The notes: generated by a model from the letters alone, not told the origin. 6,955 bases of DNA from Acidobacteriota bacterium (GCA_029863825.1 JAOTUP010000103.1:1-6955), one strand, 5' to 3'. Numbered from the stretch's first letter, positions 1 through 6,122 are shown. Numbers and translations: made by a program.

Positions 1-1154
1 GGTGCCTGGAAACTCGTGTCGCGACGATCGGTGCGCGCCAGCGTCGTCAGGCGCACGTTGTAGAGCCGACTTTCGACCGCGGGAACGGAGGCCGGCTGCA
101 CCTGGTTCCACTTCGCGTCGCCGGCATTGTCATTCGGATCGTTGAACAGCCACTCGTCGCTGCTGTCCCCTTGATCCAGGATCACTCCGTCGTTGTCCCC
201 GTCGACACCCAGGACCACCTGAAAATCGATCAGATTGTCGGCGATGTCGCCGGTCCATGAGACCGGGTCATTGGCATACGGAATGTCTGTGCCCGGAAAA
301 ACCCGCGCCTTGGCGAACCGCGGTGTCAGATCGGAGGTCGTATCGCCGGCGATGGCGTAGATCTCACGAATGTAGAAGCGGTATTCCTCGAGGATGCCGA
401 CGAAGGCGGCGCTGGTGAGGCCCGCCGGATAGGCTCCGCCAGCCGAAAGCGCCAAGTACTCCGTCACGTTATCCCCTGCGGCGGTCTTGAACTGCACCGT
501 CATCGACGTGTTCGCCGACGGATCGGTGCAGTCGACAGAGCTGCGACTGCCGGGGGCATTGAGCTCGACAACGGCATAGATGGCATCGTCCAGAGGACTG
601 ACCAGCAACAGCGCTTCCGGCACGTCGTCGGTGTCGCAGATCGCCGCGACCATGGGACCCAGATCGTGCGGCACGCCGGTCGGGCTCTTGTCGGCGATCA
701 CCACCGACCCGCCGGTCGCATTGAGCGAAAAGGTCGCGGGGTCGCCGTAGTTGACCTGGTAGAGCGAGCTGTTGAAGACGCCGCGAATGGTCAGGATGTC
801 CGTTCCTGTCAACACTGCCGGACCGGTGCCGGCGACGAAACCGATCGTGCTGTTGGCAGGCACGTTGTTGCGCACCTCGAGGGCGACGCCGAGCGGCATC
901 TGCCTCCCCGGCGTCCGCAGCGGTAAGGGGCCACGGCCCGCCATCCTGATCAGCCGCACGACATCGTACTGCGCGGCGCGTAACGACTGTTGCATGTCGC
1001 TGATATTGGTCTGCGACCTCGCCACCTTGCTCGAAAAATCGAAGACTTCCAGTAGCCCCACGACCAGGAGCGACAGGATGAACATGGCGATGACCATCTC
1101 GATGAGGGTGAATCCCGCCCGATGGCAGGCCAGTCGCGTATGAACAGATCTCAT
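1..1154 (-). CDS. pilW: PilW-like type IV minor prepilin, C-terminus off window
   Basis: This is a minor pilin precursor, expected to be cleaved at the inner membrane by prepilin peptidase and to help initiate type IV pilus assembly. I translated 384 codons from ATG at 1152-1154 with no stop before the window edge. The 14-residue leader ends in Gly14; the mature protein starts FTLIE, with Glu19 at mature position 5, followed by a hydrophobic helix to about residue 37. An amphipathic, Gln/Ser-rich helix follows to about residue 72, then a beta-rich globular part. Cys173 and Cys209 could form a disulfide. A DGDNDG run at 318-323 resembles a calcium-binding DxDxDG loop, and such acidic loops occur in many PilW proteins. 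GAGAG lies about 7 bases before the ATG. The gene follows the pilV-like stop after 32 bases, so it is probably in the same operon. The PilW call rests on order, size and this loop; another large minor pilin is possible. Confidence 0.85.
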   Translation of the reverse strand, partial: MRSVHTRLACHRAGFTLIEMVIAMFILSLLVVGLLEVFDFSSKVARSQTNISDMQQSLRAAQYDVVRLIRMAGRGPLPLRTPGRQMPLGVALEVRNNVPANSTIGFVAGTGPAVLTGTDILTIRGVFNSSLYQVNYGDPATFSLNATGGSVVIADKSPTGVPHDLGPMVAAICDTDDVPEALLLVSPLDDAIYAVVELNAPGSRSSVDCTDPSANTSMTVQFKTAAGDNVTEYLALSAGGAYPAGLTSAAFVGILEEYRFYIREIYAIAGDTTSDLTPRFAKARVFPGTDIPYANDPVSWTGDIADNLIDFQVVLGVDGDNDGVILDQGDSSDEWLFNDPNDNAGDAKWNQVQPASVPAVESRLYNVRLTTLARTDRRDTSFQA

Positions 1155-1186
1155 TCTGAGCTCTCTCTTTCTTCCTGAGTCCCCGC

Positions 1187-1768
1187 CTACTTGGCCTTCA
1201 GCGTTCGCAGCACGATGTCGCGTTCCGGCCCCATCGGCCCGCCCCGCTCGGCGCGCACGGTAACGACGACTTCCTTCAGGTGCACGCTCTCCGCGTTCTC
1301 GTTGCCGTCGAGCGCTCCTGCCTTCTCGAAATCGAAGGTGCTGATGGTCTTATCGACCTCGTTGATGTTGAATTGGCGAACGACGGTCGTCCGCGTCCAC
1401 TGCGGGTTCAGTCCGGCCGGAGCCGTGCCCGGCTTCCACTTCTTCTCCGTGTCCGACCAGTAGTCGTCAGTCGAGACCTCGGTCTGCCCCGCCGGGATGA
1501 CCAGCCGGGCGTTGTTGAAGTCGAGCTGGAACAGCTCCTCCATCTGCGATTTGCTGAAGTTGCTGAGTCGCGTGTAGTCGTTTCCGCCGGCGTTGTTCAT
1601 CATCGATCGCATGAACAGCGGGACGATGCCGAGAACGACGACGAGCATGAGCATCGATGCCACCAGCAGCTCGACAAGGGAAAAGCCCTGTACCTGCCGC
1701 GTGTGTCCTGAACTCCGTCGGTCCGCCTGGCGCGGCGCTCTGCCGAGACGCTTTTCTACCACTCCCAT
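1187..1768 (-). CDS. pilV: PilV-like type IV minor prepilin
   Basis: The predicted product is a 193-residue prepilin, processed by prepilin peptidase and inserted in the inner membrane before joining the pilus-initiation complex. I chose ATG 1768 because GGAGG lies 6 bases before it. An in-frame ATG at 1819 would add 17 residues but has no comparable ribosome site and would overlap the previous gene by 64 bases. From ATG 1768 the leader is 28 residues, long and rich in Arg, ending in Gln27-Gly28, followed by FSLVE with Glu33 at mature position 5. A hydrophobic helix runs to about residue 52. The remaining 140 residues are polar, with no other recognisable domain. It overlaps the end of the FimT/GspH-like gene by 13 bases, which suggests translational coupling. 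The PilV assignment rests on operon position and size; sequence alone shows only a type IV prepilin. Confidence 0.83.
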   Translation of the reverse strand: MGVVEKRLGRAPRQADRRSSGHTRQVQGFSLVELLVASMLMLVVVLGIVPLFMRSMMNNAGGNDYTRLSNFSKSQMEELFQLDFNNARLVIPAGQTEVSTDDYWSDTEKKWKPGTAPAGLNPQWTRTTVVRQFNINEVDKTISTFDFEKAGALDGNENAESVHLKEVVVTVRAERGGPMGPERDIVLRTLKAK

Positions 1769-2283
1769 GACTCGCCTCCATGTCCCTGTTCCTTGAACGT
1801 AGTGCTTGCCGGATCCCACTTGAGAACTTCGACTCGTGCAGTCGCCGGTGGATCGATGCGCACTTCGACAAAATAGTTCCTCGCCCCTGCCAGACGAAAC
1901 GCGCCCGAGTCCTGGACCGTGCCATCGACCCGGAAGATCGCCTTGTCGGCGACGCCGAAGCCATCGACCACCAGTTCACCAGCCGGAGCGCCGAATACGA
2001 CTCCACCCTCCAGATTCGCTTGAAAGATCAAGGTGCCCACTGTCGCCACGGCGCGGTCGCCGACGATCTGGACTTCACCCTGCTGATTGCGCCTGACGGC
2101 TTCCAGACGGGCGCGCTGGAATATCGCTCCTACCTGCTGCGCCGAGGTCAGAAGACGCGTGCGAGCGATGAACTGAGGAAAGTTGAACATGAGAAAGCCG
2201 GCCAACATCACCGCGATCATCATGACGATCAAAAGCTCGATCAAGGTGAACCCTGCGGTTCGAGATGTCATTCGGCGTATCAC
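1756..2283 (-). CDS. FimT/GspH-family type IV prepilin
   Basis: This is a 175-residue prepilin and the first gene of the minor pilin operon. I chose GTG at 2281-2283 because AAGGAG at 2290-2295 is 6 bases upstream. That gives an 11-residue leader (VIRRMTSRTAG) ending in Gly11, then FTLIELL with Glu16 at mature position 5 and a strongly hydrophobic helix to about residue 34. An ATG at 2271 would give a 7-residue leader but lies 18 bases from the ribosome site; a TTG at 2313 gives an unlikely 21-residue leader. The region after the helix (FIARTRLLTSAQQ through QRARLEAVRRNQQGEV) has the pattern typical of the GspH/FimT domain: a helix ending in RxEAxRRN, then beta strands. Family members are pseudopilins of type II secretion or minor pilins of type IV pili. 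The PilV- and PilW-like partners downstream favour the pilus. I cannot separate fimT from fimU, so no symbol is given. Confidence 0.86.
   Translation of the reverse strand: MIRRMTSRTAGFTLIELLIVMMIAVMLAGFLMFNFPQFIARTRLLTSAQQVGAIFQRARLEAVRRNQQGEVQIVGDRAVATVGTLIFQANLEGGVVFGAPAGELVVDGFGVADKAIFRVDGTVQDSGAFRLAGARNYFVEVRIDPPATARVEVLKWDPASTTFKEQGHGGESWEW
1775..1779 (-). promoter_or_regulatory. Ribosome binding site of the pilV-like gene
   Basis: GGAGG on the minus strand, 6 bases before ATG 1768 and inside the end of the FimT/GspH-like gene. It decides the start of the pilV-like gene in favour of 1768 over the longer reading from 1819. Confidence 0.75.
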
Positions 2284-2289
2284 GAGATT

Positions 2290-2295
2290 CTCCTT
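2290..2295 (-). promoter_or_regulatory. Ribosome binding site deciding a GTG start
   Basis: AAGGAG on the minus strand is 6 bases before GTG 2283. It is the only good Shine-Dalgarno match near the FimT/GspH-like gene. It supports the GTG over the downstream ATG (2271) and the upstream TTG (2313). Confidence 0.75.
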
Positions 2296-2366
2296 GTACA
2301 AGTTCCGGGCCAACCCCTTCGTCCGTCCGTGACCTCTATCATAAGCCCTTGTGGTTTCAACGGTTT

Positions 2367-2380
2367 GTGAAGTTCTTCAC
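2367..2380. repeat. Short perfect inverted repeat
   Basis: GTGAAG and CTTCAC are separated by two bases. In DNA this could be a small operator; as RNA it would form only a 5-pair hairpin with a 4-base loop. It lies about 85 bases upstream of the first pilin gene, within the expected leader if transcription starts near 2394. Confidence 0.35.
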
Positions 2381-2400
2381 CGATCGCAGGGGAAATGCGC

Positions 2401-2438
2401 ATGATAGCGCCTTCGCTTCTTTTCGTAACAATTGTGAC
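2401..2438 (-). promoter_or_regulatory. Candidate promoter with operator-like palindrome
   Basis: The 14-base sequence at 2425-2438 is a palindrome with one mismatched pair (plus strand GTAACAATTGTGAC), in an AT-rich patch unlike its surroundings. On the minus strand it also reads as two tandem TTGTNACNA units. A TATCAT hexamer at 2406-2401 could be a -10 element. No good -35 hexamer sits at normal spacing, and the palindrome occupies that place, centred about 37 bases upstream of the expected start. A poor -35 overlapped by a palindrome fits an activator-dependent or repressed promoter. I cannot name the regulator. Confidence 0.3.
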
Positions 2439-2445
2439 AAATGGC

Positions 2446-2495
2446 CGACGCAATGACCGCTCCCTTGCCGTCACAGCCGTCTCCGGCTCGCGTCG
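2446..2495 (-). ncRNA. Candidate structured RNA: compact three-way junction
   Basis: Read on the minus strand, three helices nest without gaps. P1 is CGACGC (2495-2490) with GCGTCG (2451-2446). P2 is AGCCG (2488-2484) with CGGCT (2479-2475), closed by the GNRA tetraloop GAGA. P3 is TGAC (2473-2470) with GTCA (2457-2454), with two inner GC pairs after a G-G mismatch and an AAGGGA loop. Junction linkers are one, one and two bases. The complementary strand would give TCTC instead of GAGA, so the minus strand, the direction of the pilin operon, is favoured. It lies about 160 bases upstream of the first pilin start. It could be a leader RNA or cis-regulator, an RNA from the 3' end of the kinase transcript, or a chance fold in GC-rich DNA. 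I recognise no known riboswitch class. Confidence 0.3.
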
Positions 2496-2593
2496 CACCG
2501 TGCTCCACTCGCCAACCGTAGCACCAACTCGGCACCTTTCCACTCACAGCGAGCATTGCAGGGACGGTCGCTTCCGGCGGCCGTGTCTCGAGG

Positions 2594-4327
2594 TTACCCG
2601 GCATCCAGAAGCTGGCGGATTCGAGTCAGCAACACCGCCGGGTCGTACGGTTTCTGCACGAACCGACTCGGGTCGTCCGCGTCGAGGCCTTTTGAGCGCA
2701 GCACGTCGGCGGTGTAGCCGCTCATGAAGAGGATCGGGATCTTCGGCCTCGTTCGTGCAATCTCGTCTGCCACCTGCTGTCCGTTTCTCTCCGGCATCAC
2801 GGTATCGAGCAGCACGAGACCGATCTCGCTCTCGTACTCGCGGAATCGGGCCAGCGCCTCCTGTCCGTCGTGCGCCTGGATGACGCGATACCCGAACTCG
2901 GAGAGGAGTTTGGCCGTCATCCTCAGGATCGGCTCGTCATCCTCGGCCACGAGAATCGTCTCTGAGCCACCTCGAGGTTCCAGCCGCTCGTGTGAAGTCA
3001 CTTCCTCGCCGCCTTCGACCGCTGGCAAGTAGACGCGGAAGACCGACCCCAACCCGGTCTCGCTATAGACGGAGATGGCACCCTCGTGCTGTTTGACGAT
3101 GCCGTAGCTCACCGCCAGACCCAGTCCGGTGCCCTGATCGGGGGGCTTGGTCGTGTAGAAGGGCTCGAAGATCTGGTCGAGTGCCTCGGCATCGATACCC
3201 GAGCCGCTGTCGCGAACCGTAACGCAGGCGTACTCGCCCGGCTCGAGCAGAAGATGGTACTTCGAGTACCTCTCCTCCAGCCGCACTCGCTCAGTGCCGA
3301 TCTCGAGCGTCCCACCCTGCGGCATGGCGTCGCGAGCGTTGGTCGTCAAGTTGATGATGACCTGCTCGATCTGACCTCCGTCCGCCAGCACGATCAGCGG
3401 TTCGCTCGCCAGCGCCGTCGTCAGTCGGATGTCCTCGCCGATCATCCTCAGCAACATCTTCTCGACGCCGCTGACCAAGGCACTCAGGTCCAGTCGCGTC
3501 GGGTTCATCGTCTGCTGGCGACTGAAGCTCAGCAGGCGTTGAGTGAGTTGAGCGCCGCGCTGTGCCGCCTCGAGGATCTGCTGCACGTCCGGTCCGATTG
3601 GGTCGTTGTCCTTGATTTGCATCGCGATCAGGTTCCCGTACCCGACAATCGCCGTGAGGATATTGTTAAAATCGTGCGCTACGCCCCCGGCGAGGAGTCC
3701 GATCGCTTCCATCTTCTGGGCCTGCTGCAGTTCCGCCTGCAGCTGCCGCGTCTCGGACTCGGAGGCTCTCTGCTCGACAATCCTTCTGTTCAGCTGGCGC
3801 AGCGCCTGAGAGAGCTCAGCGGAGCTTTCCTGCGCCTGCATCTCCATTTCCGCGAACGCGCGCCGCAGCTCGATCTCGGCACGCTTGCGCTCGGTGATGT
3901 CCTGGCAGATGGCGACGACACCAAGCGCCTCGCCCGACTCGCCGCGTACCAGATCCGAAACGAGATGCACCGGGAAGCGACTGCCGTCCGCTCGCACATT
4001 GACACTGTCACGATTGAACCGGCCACGCTTGGCCACCTTTTCCGGCGCCATCGGATTCCACAATTCTGACGGCGCAAACACTCGCACATCGCGGCCGATG
4101 AGCTCGTCCGCATCGGCGTATCCGTGCATCTTCGCCTCGGCGGGATTCGTAAAGAGGATCTTGCCGGTCTTGTCGGTAATCGTGACGCCCACTTGCGTCG
4201 TTTCGAGTGCTTTCTCGAAGAACGCGAGCTTCTCGATCAGAGCGGCATCGCGCGCGACACTCGGATCCTGATTCGCTTCGAGGGTCTCAGGATCACCCTG
4301 TTGCGTCTTCTCGTCGCCGCCCGCCAA
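2594..4327 (-). CDS. PAS-domain hybrid sensor histidine kinase with C-terminal receiver
   Basis: This is a soluble hybrid kinase of 577 residues: it should sense a signal through PAS, autophosphorylate on His, and pass phosphate to its own receiver. I see no membrane segment. Residues 32-146 form one PAS domain with PAC end (DITERKRAEIE). Residues 147-205 are a Gln/Glu-rich coiled coil. HisKA has the H-box GVAHDFNNIL with His218. The ATPase keeps the N-box NLTTNARDAM (326-335), DSGSGID from Asp373, FEPFYTTK (387-394) and GTGLGLAV (399-406). The receiver (456-575) keeps Glu462-Asp463-Asp464, phospho-acceptor Asp508, Ser536 and Lys559. I chose TTG 4327 because AGGAG lies 5 bases upstream. An in-frame TTG at 4402 would add 25 residues from AT-rich DNA that looks like promoter. 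There is no output domain, so a separate phosphotransfer or response-regulator partner is likely outside this window. The pilin operon lies downstream on the same strand. Confidence 0.92.
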   Translation of the reverse strand: MAGGDEKTQQGDPETLEANQDPSVARDAALIEKLAFFEKALETTQVGVTITDKTGKILFTNPAEAKMHGYADADELIGRDVRVFAPSELWNPMAPEKVAKRGRFNRDSVNVRADGSRFPVHLVSDLVRGESGEALGVVAICQDITERKRAEIELRRAFAEMEMQAQESSAELSQALRQLNRRIVEQRASESETRQLQAELQQAQKMEAIGLLAGGVAHDFNNILTAIVGYGNLIAMQIKDNDPIGPDVQQILEAAQRGAQLTQRLLSFSRQQTMNPTRLDLSALVSGVEKMLLRMIGEDIRLTTALASEPLIVLADGGQIEQVIINLTTNARDAMPQGGTLEIGTERVRLEERYSKYHLLLEPGEYACVTVRDSGSGIDAEALDQIFEPFYTTKPPDQGTGLGLAVSYGIVKQHEGAISVYSETGLGSVFRVYLPAVEGGEEVTSHERLEPRGGSETILVAEDDEPILRMTAKLLSEFGYRVIQAHDGQEALARFREYESEIGLVLLDTVMPERNGQQVADEIARTRPKIPILFMSGYTADVLRSKGLDADDPSRFVQKPYDPAVLLTRIRQLLDAG

Positions 4328-4332
4328 TCTCT

Positions 4333-4337
4333 CTCCT
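4333..4337 (-). promoter_or_regulatory. Ribosome binding site supporting the kinase TTG start
   Basis: AGGAG on the minus strand lies 5 bases before TTG 4327. The longer reading from TTG 4402 has only GAGAG about 10 bases upstream, so the shorter kinase is preferred. Confidence 0.55.
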
Positions 4338-4512
4338 GAGCACCACCTCGGTGTAATGTTGCGGTTTAAGATGTTGCTTCTAAGATAATTTGCCTGACTC
4401 AATTTAGCGCGCTCTCTGGCAGGCGAATGTGACGAAGCGCATGCACCGCATGACGGGCGCCGACCTACCGGCCCTGGAGGCGCGCCACCGGCCCGACACG
4501 CGACGATGCCTC

Positions 4513-4532
4513 CCCGCCCGCCCCAGGGCGGG
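4513..4532. repeat. Perfect GC-rich hairpin
   Basis: CCCGCCC (4513-4519) and GGGCGGG (4526-4532) pair perfectly around a 6-base loop. No T-run follows on either strand, so it is not a classical terminator. It lies about 50 bases upstream of the -10-like hexamer before gdhA. Confidence 0.5.
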
Positions 4533-4582
4533 ATCCTTCGGCGATGCCGCGAGGAGAGTAGCTTGCACGAGCCTTCCGCGCG

Positions 4583-4588
4583 TATACT
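4583..4588 (+). promoter_or_regulatory. Candidate -10 element of gdhA
   Basis: TATACT matches TATAAT at five of six bases and stands out in GC-rich DNA. The nearest -35-like hexamer, TTGCAC (4563-4568), is only 14 bases upstream, which is too short for a normal sigma-70 promoter. If the hexamer is used, transcription would start near 4595 and leave a leader of about 140 bases before gdhA. Confidence 0.4.
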
Positions 4589-4605
4589 GCCACCAGAGTA
4601 TCGAT

Positions 4606-4636
4606 CGGCCTCAAGAGTCTTGCCCCGCCGAGGCCG
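4606..4636 (+). repeat. Inverted repeat in the gdhA leader
   Basis: CGGCCTC (4606-4612) and GAGGCCG (4630-4636) are perfect 7-base arms around a 17-base loop. It lies just after the expected start of transcription, about 100 bases before the gdhA start codon. It could be an operator or a leader stem. I recognise no known riboswitch. Confidence 0.4.
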
Positions 4637-4733
4637 CTGACAGGAAGATCCGTTACCGCGTCACCCTGCTACTCCGACCCGATCCCACACCTATTCCGCA
4701 CACCCAAGAGCGAGAAAACGTACGGAGGTCACT

Positions 4734-6074
4734 GTGTCCAATTCTGTTGAGGGATTCCTGAAAAAGGTCGTCGCCAAGAACCCGTCGGAAATCGAGTTCC
4801 ACCAGGCCGTTCACGAGGTCATCGACTCGATCTGGCCGGTCATCGAGCGCACCCCCCGCTACCGCAGCGGCAAGATCCTGGAGCGCATCGTCGAGCCGGA
4901 GCGAGTGATCAGCTTTCGCGTGCCGTGGGTCGACGATCAAGGGGAGATCCAGGTCAATCGGGGTTTCAGAATCGAAATGAACAGCGCCATCGGTCCGTAC
5001 AAGGGAGGACTGCGTTTTCATCCGAGTGTGAATCAGGGCATCCTCAAGTTCCTCGCCTTCGAGCAGGTGTTCAAGAACAGCCTCACGACCCTGCCGATGG
5101 GGGGTGGCAAAGGGGGATCCGACTTCGATCCCAAGGCCAAGAGCGACGGCGAGGTGATGCGATTTTGCCAGGCGTTCATGCGCGAATTGTTCCGCCACAT
5201 CGGTCCCAACACCGATGTCCCGGCCGGCGACATCGGTGTCGGGGGTCGCGAGCTCGGTTACCTCTTCGGCATGTACAAGAAACTGGCGAACGAGTTCACC
5301 GGTGTGCTCACCGGCAAGGGCACCAAGTGGGGTGGCTCACTCATTCGACCGGAAGCTACAGGCTATGGAACGGTCTATTTCGTCAACGAAATGCTGAAAA
5401 CCCGTGACGAGACGGTCGCCGGGAAGCGCATTCTGATCTCCGGATCCGGCAACGTGGCACAATTCGCCGCCGAGAAAGCGCTCGAGATGGGCGGCACGGT
5501 GCTGACCCTGTCCGACTCAAGCGGCACGATCGTCGACGAAGACGGCATCGATCGCGCCAAGCTCGACTATGTGATGGACCTCAAGAACCACCGCCGCGGA
5601 CGCATCAAGGAATACGCGGAAGATTTTACTGGTGCCACCTACCTCGAGGGCGAGCGTCCGTGGTCGGTCGCCTGCGACGTCGCACTGCCGTGCGCCACCG
5701 AGAACGAAATCAACGGCGACGATGCCAAGACTTTGATTGACAACGGCTGCTTTTGCATCGCCGAGGGCGCCAATATGCCGTCGGATCCGGATGCCGTCAA
5801 CCGCTATCTCGACGCCGGTATCCTCTATGGCCCCGGCAAGGCTGCTAACGCGGGCGGCGTTGCTGTGTCCGGACTGGAAATGAGCCAGAACGCGATGCGC
5901 ATCTCGTGGCCGCGCAAAGAGGTCGACGGTCGGCTGAAGACGATCATGAAAGAGATTCACCGCACCTGCGTCGAGCACGGGAAAGAGGGCGATTACGTCA
6001 ACTACGTCAATGGCGCCAATATCGCCGGCTTCATCAAGGTGGCCGATGCCATGCTCGATCAGGGGGTGGTCTGA
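4734..6074 (+). CDS. gdhA: NADP-specific glutamate dehydrogenase
   Basis: This enzyme reductively aminates 2-oxoglutarate with ammonium and NADPH to give glutamate in the cytoplasm. At 446 residues it is full length for the hexameric bacterial class (E. coli GdhA has 447) and can be matched from end to end with it. Substrate-site motifs are GPYKGGLRFHPSVN (Lys90), FKN (Lys114) and LPMGGGKGGSDFDPK, with catalytic Lys126. VPAGDIGVGGRE carries the catalytic Asp166. The nucleotide fold has SGSGNVA (236-242). Ser262 or Ser263 in SDSSG and the KxxRxxR pattern Lys284, Arg287, Arg290 match positions linked to NADPH preference in the E. coli enzyme, as I recall. The C-terminal APGKAANAGG-type motif is present as GPGKAANAGG (367-376). 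The GTG start is supported by GGAGG at 4724-4728, 5 bases upstream. It is probably transcribed alone from the divergent region, with hairpins after the stop. Confidence 0.97.
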   Translation: MSNSVEGFLKKVVAKNPSEIEFHQAVHEVIDSIWPVIERTPRYRSGKILERIVEPERVISFRVPWVDDQGEIQVNRGFRIEMNSAIGPYKGGLRFHPSVNQGILKFLAFEQVFKNSLTTLPMGGGKGGSDFDPKAKSDGEVMRFCQAFMRELFRHIGPNTDVPAGDIGVGGRELGYLFGMYKKLANEFTGVLTGKGTKWGGSLIRPEATGYGTVYFVNEMLKTRDETVAGKRILISGSGNVAQFAAEKALEMGGTVLTLSDSSGTIVDEDGIDRAKLDYVMDLKNHRRGRIKEYAEDFTGATYLEGERPWSVACDVALPCATENEINGDDAKTLIDNGCFCIAEGANMPSDPDAVNRYLDAGILYGPGKAANAGGVAVSGLEMSQNAMRISWPRKEVDGRLKTIMKEIHRTCVEHGKEGDYVNYVNGANIAGFIKVADAMLDQGVV

Positions 6075-6122
6075 GACCTGGCAGGATACTCTCGACCTGA
6101 GATGAGCCCAGGAGGCAAGACC

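Larger units (their letters stand above)
2284..2593. other. Noncoding interval between sensor kinase and pilin operon
   Basis: This stretch of about 310 bases has no convincing gene. The short open frames in it lack ribosome sites and recognisable protein character. Reading toward the pilin genes on the minus strand, it holds a weak stem (2548-2552 with 2568-2572, 15-base loop) after the kinase stop. Next come a GTGCT/AGCAC stem (about 2500-2524), a compact three-way-junction fold (2446-2495), and an AT-rich patch with a palindrome (2425-2438). A TATCAT hexamer (2401-2406) and a perfect 6+6 inverted repeat, GTGAAG-TT-CTTCAC (2367-2380), follow. No hairpin here is followed by a T-run, so I see no clear intrinsic terminator for the kinase gene. 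The size and AT-rich patch suggest that the pilin operon has its own promoter here. Confidence 0.6.
4328..4733. other. Divergent intergenic region between sensor kinase and gdhA
   Basis: The genes on either side point away from each other, so this 400-base stretch should hold promoters for both. The side next to the kinase (about 4340-4405) is AT-rich and could carry the kinase promoter, but I find no hexamer pair at good spacing. The centre (4425-4545) is very GC-rich. It contains two copies of ACCGGCCC (4467-4474 and 4487-4494), 20 bases apart, and a perfect hairpin at 4513-4532. The gdhA side holds a TATACT hexamer and a 7+7 inverted repeat. An open frame crossing it on the plus strand has no ribosome site or recognisable protein character. 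Confidence 0.6.

Noticed and set aside
666..1143. Plus-strand open frames of 86 and 123 codons
   Set aside because: They are shadows of the PilW-like gene, which is open on the minus strand through this whole region and starts with a clear prepilin signal.
2284..2313. Start of the first pilin gene at TTG 2313
   Set aside because: It would put the AAGGAG site inside the gene and give an unusually long leader. GTG 2283 is correctly spaced from that site.
1780..2370. Plus-strand open frame of 196 codons
   Set aside because: It is opposite the FimT/GspH-like gene, has no ribosome site, and its translation has no recognisable domain.
2440..2540. c-di-GMP-I or cGAMP riboswitch
   Set aside because: Position upstream of pilin genes and a GACGCGAGCC stretch suggested it. 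The GGCAAACC-type 5' half and the tetraloop-receptor helix are missing, and the GNRA loop sits on the wrong helix.
2280..2604. Two minus-strand open frames in the kinase-pilin interval (75 and 87 codons)
   Set aside because: They overlap each other in different frames, lack ribosome sites and have no domain. The interval has regulatory rather than coding character.
3086..4069. Long plus-strand open frame of 327 codons
   Set aside because: It lies wholly opposite the kinase gene, whose translation shows every histidine kinase motif. The antisense translation is rich in Arg, Leu and His with no domain, typical of a GC-rich shadow frame.
4328..4402. Extension of the kinase to TTG 4402 (25 extra residues)
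   Set aside because: The added segment is AT-rich unlike the gene, adds no recognisable domain, and TTG 4327 has the better ribosome site. I could not exclude it fully.
4429..4761. Plus-strand open frame of 110 codons ahead of gdhA
   Set aside because: It has no ribosome site, contains the inverted repeats and the -10-like hexamer, overlaps the gdhA start, and its Arg/Pro-rich translation has no domain.
4653..5198. Minus-strand open frame of 181 codons
   Set aside because: It is antisense to gdhA and its upstream region; its translation mirrors conserved gdhA codons.
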